Source of the DNA: Pollenia angustigena
Lineage: Eukaryota; Arthropoda; Insecta; Diptera; Polleniidae
DNA length: 64,000 nucleotides
Direction of reading: 5' to 3'
Assembly: GCA_930367215.1 (NCBI GenBank)
Contig: OV884058.1
Location: 169,118,478-169,182,477, forward strand
Part shown: one piece after another, positions 1 through 10,005 of the stretch
Position numbering within the stretch: the first letter of the stretch is position 1
Layout of the letters: every line of letters begins with the position of its first letter
Position numbers and translations under genes: made by a program
Notes under the pieces: model-generated
What the model was told of the DNA's origin: nothing
Seen by the model: the letters and a program-made list of their open reading frames with translations, nothing else
The model's database searches: none

Positions 1-1052
1 ATGAAACCCTATCTATGTGTACGACATTGGGACCCTTCTTCCCCTACCGTTTTAAAAAATCTATTTTGTGCCACGCTCACTTCACCAATCCTGCCCATAT
101 TTAGATAGGCTGTGTATTGATAGCCCAGCTAAGTGTAACAAATTTGGACAATTTTTATCTGACCTTTTTTTATCTGAGATAAAAAAATCTCGATTTGCTA
201 CGCCCACTTCTCCACTCCCGCCCACATTTTGTCGAGTCACCAAAATTTTTTTATATAATTTAAAAGCTTTGGCTCTTGCCGGTATCCAGATATACAGAAA
301 TCCGTAATGTCTTTGAAGGGGAAGTGCCAAGCCCACTGCATGTTGTGCATTGATAACAAAAATACTTGAACCGAATTTTGGCTCTTGCCATTTCCTAGAT
401 AAACATAAAAAAATAACAAAAAACAAAAACAAGTAGATAAAATTCCAATCGTAAATTGGAAAATAGTTGTTTCTACTTGGCGTGACCGAAGTAGATAATT
501 AAAATAATTTATTACATGTTGTATATCAGCTAATATTGTATTCAACGGGATTGAATACTCTTACTTCATTGGTGGTTGTCTGATGAAAGCAAAGATAATG
601 TTTAAACTTTCGCAACCGTATTCATAAAAAAATCATAATCATCAATCATTCAGGTTTTAGATGAATTTTAGTTAAAAAACATTTTAAGCCTAAAAAAGCT
701 TTTTTTTTAAATTCGTATTCATAATCAGCATTTTAACTAATAAACGTTTTACCGTATTTATTAATTGGATGGTGGCAACGCTATCTCTTTTATTTGTCAC
801 TTAAATCATATTGATGCAAAACAGTGGTTATTAATTCATACTCGAACGCGTATCTAAAATTTTTTTTGTCGTGTGTGAGAAAAAAATTGTTTTTTATAAA
901 TGAAAAGTTGTACTATGTTTCTCTTACACTTATTTTAAAAATTAAAAAGAGTTCAAGAATTTTTTAGTTAAAGTGCAATTTAGATGATGATTTTATTACT
1001 GATAAAAAAAGTATTCAAATAACGAGTTTTTTTTATTAGTTTTGATCGTTTA
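1..1052. other. AT-rich non-coding DNA
   Basis: No supported gene. The first 400 bases hold stretches such as CGCCCACTTC and CCCGCCCACA that resemble the phrases of the dispersed repeat near 15.2 kb, so part may be an old copy of it. Short open frames here have no recognisable domain. Bases 560-1050 are featureless A/T-rich sequence ending at the target-site duplication of the neighbouring hAT element. Confidence 0.5.
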
Positions 1053-1404
1053 CACATCACCAGGGCTTGGATTTTCATGCACTTAAAAATCAAAAATATG
1101 CGCTTATAACATGCGTTATTAAATGAAAAATATGCATTTAAAATATGAAAAATATGCACTAAAAATATATATAAATGCATTGAAAAAAAAATATGAAAAA
1201 ATATCAAGTTTAGCTAAATTATATTTATTAATAACAAAAAAGAATAGTTCGGGTAACTACGTAAACATATATACATGTTAAGTATGTATATAAGAATATA
1301 TACACAAAATTTAAGGATAAACTAAAGCAAAAACAAACTTCAATTGCTTGTTAATTTTTTTAAATAGGTACTTATTAAGATCTAATTTAAATTTCTATTT
1401 GTAT

Positions 1405-2476
1405 AAACAAATAAAAGTTTCTTCAAAGTTCCAAAAACATAACTCTGTCTTTTCGGACGCAAAAAGTTTTTGTACATTGAAAATGTAAGCTCAACTTCAT
1501 TGGAGAATATTTATTTGCAATTGGATTTGTGTTATTAATATCAAATAAGCTCACAATATTCTTTATTTCATGAAATCCTATATTTGTTTGCAATACAGAT
1601 TCTAACTTATGTTTAATTTTGTCAGGTTCCCATTCTAGTGATTATTGGTTGGGGTGGAAGAGGTATCCCTGGTAGCTTTTCCTTAAATATTACAATGCAA
1701 GATGGAGCCTTTAAAAATACTTTTTTTTTACCATTCGAGATTACCAAATCTATATCTTCAAATTGGGACCATCAGCTATACGATGTACACCATGTGCTAA
1801 GCATGTTACGTGGATAATTTGGGGATAAAACACCCTCCAAAAATTTGCGGCTTTACCATATAAGGGGCGGCATCCGTCAAAAACAACAATATTTTATTTT
1901 TGTCGAACTGGTCTCCTAAAAAACTTATAGAGTCGGTTAAAGCTCGAGCAATTGTTGCATTGTTTACCTTTTCCAATTCGACAACGTCAAGTAAAATTTT
2001 TTTTTGCTAATATCTTCGTCTTTGTCTAGAACACCAACGATAACATTTAGCACATAACGTCCTTCGATATCTGTGGTTTCATCCAAAGAAAATTGTTTTG
2101 TAAAAAATTTGTAATTTTACACAATTCACGGTCGTATATTTTATTTTATCTACATTAAATTTTCTGAGACTTGAATCACTTGGAATTGCCACATTTGTAT
2201 AGGTTTTAAACAAATTTCTCAAGTCAACATTGTTTAATTTATATAACGGAATGTCGGCTGAAATAAATGCTTCACATAAGGCCAAAGCAAAGTTGTTATT
2301 GCTATCGACTTTTTCAACAATGTCTGCAAGTTTTTTTCTGCAACCCGATCATACAAATCTTTTTGTTTTTGGGAATTTAGATGCTGCTCAACTAAAAATT
2401 TTCTTTCGTAATGTACACATTTATTGCAAATTTTACAAAAAAGAATATTTCCATCAGTTTTAAAAATGTCAGTCAA
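1405..2476 (-). pseudogene. hAT transposase pseudogene
   Basis: Read on the minus strand, successive frames give pieces of one hAT-like transposase. First comes a BED-like zinc-finger start (FCKICNKCVHYERKF, about 2440-2400). Then FISADIPLYKLNNVDLRN (about 2265-2210), SLDETTDIEGRYVLNV (about 2080-2030), LLFLTDAAPYMVK (about 1900-1860), HVTCLAHGVHRIAD (about 1815-1770), PGIPLPPQPIITR (about 1675-1640) and FSMYKNFLRPKRQSYVF (about 1480-1430). The order matches insect hAT proteins that resemble CGG-repeat-binding protein 1. DETTD and LTDAAPYM should carry catalytic Asp residues. Several frameshifts separate the blocks, so no functional protein is made. The frame lies inside a TIR-bounded element, which explains its presence. 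Homology is judged from remembered motif patterns, not from a search. Confidence 0.82.
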
Positions 2477-2630
2477 GATTTGCTGTTATAAAAGTGTTGT
2501 TAAAACATATGCATTAACAACCGTGTTAAAACATGGGAAACCTTTAACATGATGAGTATATTCCTAACACTAACATCATATTATTGTTATTGTTAAGCAT
2601 TTCATGTCTGTTGTAGACTGGGTGTTATAG

Positions 2631-2901
2631 AAATAGACTGAGTTCATACGGCTCATGTCTTATTGACAAGATTCTTCCTATTTCTTCTTTGAACATGAAT
2701 TGGCGTTCAAATGATTCATGTCATGTTGACGACATGTGCTTTTTTGATATTGAAAACAATAACAAAATTAAACAACGAATGAAAAAGCAAAACGTAAAGA
2801 CAGTACATGCATCTGTGTACTCGATTCTTTTCCCCTCGTCCCTCTCGCCAATAAAGTAGCAATCTTGTCAATAAGACATGAGCCGTATGAACACAGACAT
2901 A
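2631..2901. mobile_element. Palindromic MITE nested in the hAT element
   Basis: Arms containing GTTCATACGGCTCATGTCTT (about 2643) and its reverse complement (about 2870-2892) enclose about 190 bases, giving a foldable unit of about 270 bp. The inverted match covers at least 34 bp including the word TTGACAAGATT. No coding content. It directly abuts the next MITE. Confidence 0.75.
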
Positions 2902-2902
2902 G

Positions 2903-3122
2903 ACGGCATTTACATTAAGCAATTAACGCCGCAACTTGCCGCAACTTTCACATGCAACTTTTTTTTTGTTAGCAAGAGGTCTAGGGAAGAAAACGGGGTT
3001 GAAAAAGTTGAAAAAATGCTTGAATAAAATGTAAATGTAAATGTGAAAAAAGTTTCGTAGCAACTACTTTAAAAGAAAATAGAAAAAAAACTCGGCGTTA
3101 ATTGCATAGATGTAAATGCCGT
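2903..3122. mobile_element. MITE with 5-bp TSD nested in the hAT element
   Basis: Terminal inverted repeats start ACGGCATTTACAT and continue to GCAATTAACGCC; the right end is the reverse complement with two differences. CATAG occurs immediately before (2898-2902) and after (3123-3127), a plausible 5-bp duplication. Length 220 bp, no coding capacity. Confidence 0.75.
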
Positions 3123-3489
3123 CATAGTGTTGTAAAATAATCAGGGTTGCCAAATAATGATTTTATTTATGTAAAGTATCAAATATTAATTATTTAATTT
3201 TAATTTCTTTTAAAAATATGAAAAAGACATCACAAAAATAAAAAAAATGCAAAATATATGCACTTTAAAGGAAAATATGCATTTATAACAAAATATGCAG
3301 AAATATGCAAAAACAAATCGATGCTATTTTGCTGCAAATCCTTCAAACTGGAAAAATAACTGGTCGAATTTGATTTTAGATAACTGACTGCAAATATGCA
3401 TTTGCATGAAAATCCAAGCCCTGCACATCACTAGTTCATAATGCAGAATTAATAATTGTTAAAGCTTTAATTTGTGAAATTGACAGTTG

Positions 3490-3616
3490 GCTGGCGGGCA
3501 CCGCAGTGGTGCAGTGGTTCGAACTCAAAGATTTTCTGAAGATAGAATGTGGTGATTTTTGAAACATGTGAAAATCAACCCGGGTTCCAATCCCAGCTTA
3601 GCCAAAAAAAAAAAAA
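3490..3616 (+). mobile_element. tRNA-derived SINE, probable
   Basis: TGGTGCAGTGG (3507-3517) matches the Pol III A box TRGCNNAGYGG with one mismatch and GGTTCCAATCC (3583-3593) matches the B box with one mismatch. A pure A run follows at 3604-3616. The A-to-B spacing of 76 bases is longer than in a tRNA gene, so this is better read as a tRNA-related SINE or a tRNA pseudogene than a working tRNA. No cloverleaf was confirmed. Confidence 0.6.
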
Positions 3617-3624
3617 TATCAATA

Positions 3625-3880
3625 AATTTTAATAAAAAAATTCCAAGTTGTAAAATTCCTTCCTCAGTGAAAATAATTTAATGAATTTTTTTTTTTTTTT
3701 TAATTTTGTAATTCCCTATGCTAATCCCCGCGAAGCTTGACGCTTCTCTGCAGGAGAGAAACCAGAGTCTCTGGCGGGAATCGAATCCGCAACCCCGGGG
3801 TTGATAGACTAGCTCATCAAATTAAATTTGATGAACTCAAGTCTAATTAAAGAATATCAAAAATTTGCTTATAATTTTAT
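3625..3880. repeat. Fold-back repeat arm interrupted by a SINE-like insert
   Basis: The outer parts (3637-3680 and 3822-3880) match the right arm of the fold-back at 7.71-7.97 kb: GTAAAATTCCTT, AAAATAATTTAATG, then ATTAAATTTGATGAAC. In the 7.8-kb copy these are contiguous, whereas here about 140 bases separate them, so this copy carries an insertion. Confidence 0.65.
3682..3822 (-). mobile_element. SINE-like insertion, minus strand
   Basis: On the minus strand the insert has a B-box-like GATTCGATTCC (plus-strand 3778-3788), GC-rich body with CCAGAGACTCTGG, and a 3' poly(A) seen as a plus-strand T run ending near 3700. The A box is poor. It sits exactly where the fold-back arm is broken relative to its second copy. 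tRNA origin is uncertain. Confidence 0.5.
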
Positions 3881-4340
3881 TTGTTGTATATGTAAAAACG
3901 TATTGGTTTATTGTTGCGATATTGTTCGGTGTTATCCGTTATGATGTTGTTTTGTTGGTTTGTCGATGACAAGTGCCTTGTTTTCACTTCTTTTGCCTTG
4001 GCGCTTTGAACTGGGCGTTCTAACACGACGGGAACTATCACTTAAAGTCGATGTCGATCAGGTCGCTTAAAATGCAGTCGATTGATCGATCTTTGACAAC
4101 AAGGTATTTATGGGAAAAATTAGAGCCAGCCGTAGATTTTGCTTATATCTCAGCCATTTGTGAAAAAATCGGGCTTAGTTTCAGCAGCAAACAAGGCCCC
4201 ATCCTATGTGGGATCTTCATAACACCCATTTCAAAAGACGGACCCATTTCATAAGGTACCAGACTATATTAACTTTATAGGGTCTAAGATTAATTTTGTG
4301 GAAATTACAAAAGGAATGACAAACTTATATACACCCTTTT
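3881..4340. other. Intergenic DNA, nothing recognised
   Basis: A 67-codon open frame here shows no domain, signal or repeat structure and I do not call it a gene. No inverted repeats were seen. Confidence 0.5.
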
Positions 4341-5514
4341 CACACAAAAAAAAACATGGTTGAAATATGGTTAAAAAAAAACCTATTATGATCCGTGCAA
4401 TGGCAACAAACAAACTTTTGTTATTTTTAACATTACTTTTTTACGATTGATAATATTTTGTTTCTTTTTAACAGTAAAGTGTTAACCTTCTTTGAAACTT
4501 CAAATATGGTTGCATTAAACAATTTACTAAAATAAAGCTACAAACATACACTTAAACATAACCATATTACTGTCACGGCAACCATATTATGGTTAAGTTC
4601 ATCCATCCAAAAGCTATAAGCATATTACGGTTGTCTCCAAACATGTTATGGTAAATTATTACAATAATATAATATTTTAAAACATTGTATGTTTAATTTT
4701 AAAGTTTAAAGCAACAACAATATGGTCGTTTGCTCTGTACAATACTGAAATGCTTTTCAATTACATACTTGCTTGTTTTGCTTAAAATTCTCATTCATTT
4801 TCTCTTGATTATTGATTAAAATATATAAATTTACGTAGTAGTATTAATGTTAAGCTGAAGGAGTGCTTTTGAAGGTCTTCAAGGCTGGAATATGATTTAA
4901 TGGGATTGCTTATAAAAGTGAAATATATTATAACTTGACACTAACTAAGTTTACAAATTGGGGAAAAATGGAAAAAATAAATGACCATATTATGATTAAC
5001 ATTGACCATAGTATTGTAATTTTCTGATCATAGCATGATTACATTTGTCAAAATTCTGGTAAACTTTAAACATTTTATGGTTAGTTTTGATCATAATATG
5101 GTTAATTTTGACCATTTATATGGTTAATATTGACCAAAAATGGTTAATATTGACCAAAAATGGTTAATTTTGACCAATAGTATTGTAATTTTCTGATCAT
5201 AGCATGATTACTTTTGTCAAAATTCTGGAAAACTTTTAACATTTTATGGTTAGTTTTGAACATAATATGGTTAATTTTGACCATTAATATGGTTAATATT
5301 GACCAAAAATGGTTAATATTGACCAAATATGGGTAATATTGACCAATATATGGTTAATTTTGACCATATTATGGTTGATTTCAAGCAAATGTTTGCGGAT
5401 TTTAAACACATCATTGTCATAATTAATCATTATATGGTAACCTGCAAACATAAACATTGTAAAAATCCAACCATAGTAGAATATGGACATCCAGCCATAT
5501 GGTTTTTCTGCGTG
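4341..5514. mobile_element. Fold-back MITE with CACNCAGAGAAAA-type ends
   Basis: The left end CACACAAAAAAAAACATGG and right end CCATATGGTTTTTCTGCGTG form inverted termini. The interior is saturated with ACCATATTATGGTTA words in both orientations, giving arms that can pair. Bases about 4985-5160 are tandemly repeated at about 5180-5320, followed by a run of TGGTTAATATTGACC units to about 5370. No coding capacity; the open frames (repeats of MVNINH-type peptides) are products of the tandem unit. Confidence 0.75.
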
Positions 5515-5614
5515 CACCTGTGGTGAATGGCAAAAATATATACATACATACATACGCATAGCAATATAACATTATTTCTTTTTGTTTATTTAAAAGTGGG
5601 CGTTGGGACACATT

Positions 5615-5754
5615 CACCCTTATTGTGTTTCGCGTATTTAAAATATGCCTACGACTGTTTGGAAATAGATTAAAAAGAACGTGAACTTTTGTCCTTTAAT
5701 CTATTACCAAACAGTCGTAGGCGTATTTTGAATACGCCAAACACAACAGGGGTG
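5615..5754. repeat. Compact hairpin-forming MITE
   Basis: Arms CACCCTTATTGTGTTTCGCG onward (5615-5670) and their reverse complement (5698-5754) share the words CCTACGACTGTTTGG and TAGATTAAA and enclose a loop of about 25 bases. The paired length is about 55 bp with few mismatches. No coding content. Confidence 0.8.
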
Positions 5755-6360
5755 ATTAAGAAGTAAAATAATACCAAAAAGTGTCATAATACTCATGGAC
5801 TTTATGACACTTTTAAAAGCGTCTTGTCGTCCATGAATATTATGATTTAGGACACACATAATTTTCTAAAAGAAAAAAAAAACCAATTTTAAAAACATTA
5901 TGCAAAACTAGGCTATAGTGTACGTTTATTCTTTTTTTTTAACATAAATAGTAGACCGGGTCGATCTCCATACAAAAAAAAAGTTGTGCCAGGCACCCTC
6001 AAGTATGAAAAATATTTCAATGAAGTTTCTAAAACACGAAAAAATTTTTTTGCCGCGCCCCAAAATACAGCCTTTTTTGGTTTTTTATATGTAGCGCTGC
6101 CATGTTAAGTCCAATGTCATCATATCGCATATCGTTGTTCATGGCTCGATAGTGGCTTTATTTTTGCTTTCGGGGACTTTTAAATCAGACCTCAAATTCT
6201 TGGCGACACTTATGCCATATCGAATATGGGTATGTAATTTAGGTTATAAATATAATATAAAATAAAATTCGAAAGTATGTAAAAAGTGTAGTCAAATAAA
6301 TATATGTTTTTCAGTTTTTACACACACGTGTCGCTTGTAATTAACCTACAATTTTTTATA
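5755..6360. other. Intergenic DNA with a short dispersed repeat
   Basis: Bases about 5950-6045 (AAGTTGTGCCAG, TCAATGAAGTTTCTAAAAC, GGGTCGA) recur near 58,385-58,495, so they are a dispersed repeat. The rest is unrecognised. Confidence 0.5.
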
Positions 6361-6363
6361 TTT

Positions 6364-6560
6364 TTATACCCTCCACCACCACTAGTGATGAATGAGGGTA
6401 TATATTAAGTTTGTCATTCTGTGTGAAACTTTTCTATTATACATCTAAGACCCTATAAAGTATATGTATTCTGGCACCTTGAGTAATTCTAAATCGATTT
6501 AGCAATGCCCGTCTGTCTGTCCGTCTGTTGAAAACACGCTCACTTTAGAAAAACTCAAAA
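6364..6560. repeat. Dispersed TATACCCTCCACC repeat
   Basis: TTTATACCCTCCACCACCAC, GAGGGTATATA, AAATCGATTTAGCAATGCCC and GTCTGTCTGTCCGTCTG form a phrase that I recognise as widespread in fly genomes. Related phrases occur at 9890-10,005, 25,620-25,745, 30,890-30,960, 36,850-36,890 and 59,930-59,990. Which transposon class it belongs to I cannot say. Confidence 0.6.
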
Positions 6561-6852
6561 GAAAAGACCAAACTTGGTGTCAAATTGCTTGAAGTTATCC
6601 TTAGCTGTTTGGAATTAAATCCCTACCTTTGAATTAAAATGTGGAACCACAACCCTAAAAAATTGATAATTTTGTTACAAAAACTAACATAAATGGTGGA
6701 ATGATCCACGGAATAAAAAATAAATAAGTATTGCAATCATAATTAAATTTAATACTACACAGTTTTATAGGACTAGCAATCAGACTAATGAATTTCATGA
6801 TGATTGGTCCATTATTTACCAAAGGCCTCAAATAAAGCCCTTTCTGGGAAAT

Positions 6853-7312
6853 TTACCAAAGGCCCTAATTGTGTAAAACGTAGCGCAACGCCAAAAAATT
6901 ACATTGAAAACACCAACAAAGTCCTAAATATATGATGATCTGGTTGTTGCTTTTAACAGAAATTCATATTGGGTTTTGAAATTTTTAACGCCACAAGATA
7001 TGTAACTTTAAAATTTAAAAATTTAACACAAATTTCTGTAGAATGCAACAACAAAATGGTGACTTTGTTTTTGTTTTAAACGTAGTTTCTGGTATTGCGT
7101 GCCGTTTTACACAATAAAGGCTAAGTTAGCCGGGAGTAACAGTAACGTTGCAAATCAGCTGTTTTATTTTGTTGTATGTAAAGCAATTAGAACGATTACA
7201 GTTAGCAGTAAGATGTTACGTCTCAATCTGTAAGAAATAGATTGGTCTTACTTTTTTACGGTAAGGTTACTGTTACTGTTACTCCCGGCTAACTGAGCCT
7301 TAAGGGCCTAAA
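6853..7312. mobile_element. Fold-back MITE (GGCCCTAAT ends) carrying a nested MITE
   Basis: The left arm GGCCCTAATTGTGTAAAAC with GCGCAACGCC and the right arm with GCGTGCCGTTTTACACAATAA then AAGGGCCTAA are inverted. A second copy lies at 25,266-25,507. The right terminus here is split by the MITE at 7118-7300. No coding content. Confidence 0.7.
7118..7300. mobile_element. 183-bp MITE with TAA duplication
   Basis: Inverted termini AGGCTAAGTTAGCCGGGAGT, extending through AACAGTAAC, flank a 125-base core. TAA lies directly outside both ends (7115-7117 and 7301-7303). A 3-bp TAA/TTA duplication is typical of PIF/Harbinger-type elements. Confidence 0.8.
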
Positions 7313-7713
7313 TACGCCTTAAGCCGTAGCAGATATTTTCATTGCGGTAAAATTTGTTCCAACTTAGCTTCATTTGCCTAGAAAAAATGTCATGCAATTT
7401 TGTGACATACGGTCCATAATTTACCTAAGACCCCATATTTATCAGCCTTCTGAAATTCACTGTAAAGGCTAAAACTAATTTTTCAAATTTATGTTTTTTA
7501 AAACCAGAAGCCACTCTACAGAATGTTGAATGATTGATAATTTACCATGGGTTTAATATAAATTCCCTTCCTGAAATTCATTTAAGTTCGGCTTAAACTA
7601 ACTCTATTACTTGAAATTTCTAAAAAGAAAAGCATTATACTTTCTGTTTGTCGGTTAATAATTAAATATAGATGCTGTGCGGCTGACGTCGGTTTTTATA
7701 AAGATTAATAAAT
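7313..7713. other. Intergenic DNA, nothing recognised
   Basis: AT-rich, no coding frame, no inverted repeat noticed. Confidence 0.5.
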
Positions 7714-7965
7714 AATTTTAAGCAGGTTTAAGTTCATCAAATTTAATTTTCATTAAATTATTTTTATGAAGAAAGGAATTTTACAACATGAAAATCGATT
7801 AAAATTGTTATTGATAATCATTCATTCTTGACTGACCTGAGATTCGAACCCAGATTCGAAATTAGCAATAACAATTTTAATTGATTTTCATGTTGTAAAA
7901 TTCCTTTCTTCATAAAAATAATTTAATGGAAATTAAATTTGATGAACTTAAGCCTGATTAAAAAT
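7714..7965. repeat. Fold-back element with B-box-like loop
   Basis: Arms of about 105 bp (7714-7820 and 7865-7965) share TTAAGTTCATCAAATTTAAT, GAAGAAAGGAATTTTACAAC and ATTAAAATTGTTATTG in inverted order. The loop holds a minus-strand GGTTCGAATCT (7840-7850), a match to the Pol III B box. A broken second copy is at 3.63-3.88 kb. Confidence 0.75.
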
Positions 7966-8078
7966 ATTGAAAATTTGGATTTAAAACCATAAATAGTTCA
8001 ACAAAATTACCACAATACTAATTAATAAATAATATCAAGCCCTAACCGCGAAAATAATGTATGCGACAAGATTTAAAA

Positions 8079-9570
8079 TTTTTTTTTTTTAATAAATGAC
8101 TTTTTTTATTTTATTTATTTAATCAATGGATATTATCCTTACTGACTAATAACAATATTGACCTAAGATTTATGAGTAACAATATGCATTTTAAAATTTA
8201 CTACACTTTACAGAATATATGTACAAACAAATTTACGAATTAAGAAAAACCATAATTTTATGCTTGATGAAATTTAAACATAAAGAAAAATCAACAAATT
8301 GTGACAGAAAATTAAATTGTCTACATAACCTTGAAAAAGGATCAGCAATAGCATAATTTTCTCTATAAAATTTAACAAAAAGCAGGTTATAATGACGCGT
8401 ATTGCGACTAGGTATATTAAATTTAACAGACTCTAACAGAAAATCACAACAAACATTACCATTAATAAGATTAACCATAAAAGAAACATTTAACATTGTG
8501 CGACGACTTTTGAGCGATAGTAATTTTATTAATGCCAGTCTGCTAGCATAGGAAGGAAAGTTTGTCGAGTAACTCCGATGAAGATCACGGAAACAGAATA
8601 TTAAAAATTGTTTTTGGACCGATTCGATACGAGAATTGTGAATGTTGTAAAATGGATCCCAAATGATTGACGCATATTCTGATTGGTTTGGGTTGGTCTA
8701 ACGAGTGATACGTAAAGTTGCTTCGTTATGTATGGATCGGTGAATTGTTTAGCCCAGCGCTTAATAAAGCCAAGAACTCCTCGAGCTTAATTTACAGTAA
8801 ATGCTATATGACAAACAAAGTTTAATTTAGGATCCAGTAAGACTCCAAGATCAAGAAACGAACTCCAGTTGATGACCACCCAAAGCAAAATTAACAGCAA
8901 TACAGTTATTTCTATAAAAACGCATGCATTTGCATTTCACAAGATTCAGCTCCATCACATTATGATTACACCATAAAAAAAAAGTTATTAAGATCCGATT
9001 GAAGATAAAAATGATCAGCAAAGCAATTAAAAGAATGGAAAACTTTTACATCGTCAGCATATATATTGACGAACTTAACCAGCATAAACTTCTACGGGAT
9101 AAACCTAATAAATCCAATTTAGTAAGAAGAAGGTGATGGTTAACTTTATCAAACGCTTTACTGAAGTCAGTTTGTTTCTTTTGTGTAAATGCACAATTAA
9201 TTAAAGTTGTTAAATGAAGCATTGGTTGTAGTTGAACAGCCTTTTCTAAAACCATGCTGGCATGCTGCCAGTAACGACGAGGTGTGATGGCTGAGGAAAT
9301 CAGTAACTAGTTTTTCAAAAAGTTTTGGAATAGCACTCAATTTGGCAATTCCTCTATAGTTTGTTATATCCGATTAATTACCAGATTTAAATAAAGGTTT
9401 AATATACGAATCTTTCCATAATACGGGAAAATAACCACATATAATCGACGCATTGAACATAAAGTTAATGGCGTAACTAATGATTCAGCGCATCGATTTA
9501 AAATACATGTTGGAACAAGATCAGGACTATTATATAGCAAGAACAGGACCATTATATAGCAAGAACAATT
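8079..9570 (-). mobile_element. Non-LTR retrotransposon remnant (Jockey/CR1-like)
   Basis: A minus-strand reverse-transcriptase remnant ends in a 3' UTR and A-rich tail seen as T-rich sequence at 8079-8122. It is truncated at the 5' side near 9.56 kb, where ATATAGCAAGAACAG is repeated. Truncation at the 5' end with a 3' A tail is typical of LINE copies. Confidence 0.8.
8233..9552 (-). pseudogene. LINE reverse transcriptase pseudogene
   Basis: On the minus strand consecutive blocks read SPDLVPTCILNRCAES (about 9525), CGYFPVLWKDSYIKPLFKSG (about 9430-9375), YRGIAKLSAIPKLFEKLV (about 9355-9305), QHGFRK, then TDFSKAFDKVNHHLLLTKL (about 9170-9110), the motif A region with its Asp. YADDVKVF follows at 9061-9040. 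Only about 10 codons separate motif A's helix from YADD, so the palm segment with the usual PQGS box is deleted. Further downstream are DLGVLLDPKLNF, GVLGFIKRWAKQFTDPYITK and a conserved C-terminal stretch to the stop at 8233. Frameshifts and stops interrupt it (for example after KSGN). It cannot encode an active enzyme. Clade is inferred from motif style (Jockey/CR1 group). Confidence 0.82.
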
Positions 9571-9630
9571 TTATCTTAAGCGACAAATTTCATATAAAAT
9601 TTATATTCAAAAAAATAAAAAAACTCTCCC

Positions 9631-9849
9631 CACAGAAAAAAATTCTCCAAAATTGTTCACCAATTAAAGCATTAATCAAAAATAAAATCAGTTTAAATTA
9701 AAAATTTAATCAAGTGAATTAAACGTTTAATTAGTACTATTAACTGGTTTAATTGATACTATTAATTTGTTTACTGGTGCAAATTTAATTACTTTTTTAA
9801 TTAATATCACACATTTTTTAATTGAAATCAATTTTTATTTTTTTCTGTG
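9631..9849. mobile_element. MITE with CACAGAAAAAAA ends, copy 1
   Basis: Termini CACAGAAAAAAATTCTCC and ...TTTTTTTCTGTG are inverted. The interior is rich in AATTAAACGTTTAATT. Copies in the opposite orientation are at 57,228-57,465 and, degenerate, 57,951-58,347. Length 219 bp, non-coding. Confidence 0.75.
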
Positions 9850-9889
9850 CCGTAAAATTCGGTTTTTGGCGCTTGCGTTATTTTCGCGA

Positions 9890-10005
9890 TTAGGACTCGA
9901 TGTATAAGCATATATCGTATAGAGCCCTCTCCTGAGATATACGAACTGTCGGTGGAGGGTATCAAAGATTCGGCACAGCCGACTATAGCACTTTAACTTG
10001 TTAAA
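9890..10005. repeat. Dispersed GGTGGAGGGTAT repeat end
   Basis: CGGTGGAGGGTATCAAAG, ATTCGGCACAGCCGAC and AGCACTTTAACTTGTT are the reverse of the phrase at 30,890-30,960 and pair with the TATACCCTCCACC family. Non-coding. Confidence 0.6.

Larger units (their letters stand above)
1061..3423 (-). mobile_element. hAT-superfamily DNA transposon, decayed
   Basis: The element begins CAGGGCTTGGATTTTCATGC at 1061 and ends with the reverse complement at 3423. It is flanked on both sides by the identical octamer CACATCAC (1053-1060 and 3424-3431). An 8-bp duplication and ends starting CAGGG are the hallmark of hAT elements. It is about 2.36 kb, encodes a broken transposase on the minus strand, and is interrupted by two palindromic MITEs between 2.63 and 3.12 kb. 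Subterminal sequence on both sides is rich in the words TATGCA and AAATATGC, probable transposase-binding repeats. Confidence 0.92.

Noticed and set aside
3490..3616. Functional tRNA gene
   Set aside because: A-to-B box spacing is too long, there is a poly(A) tail, and no cloverleaf could be drawn by eye.
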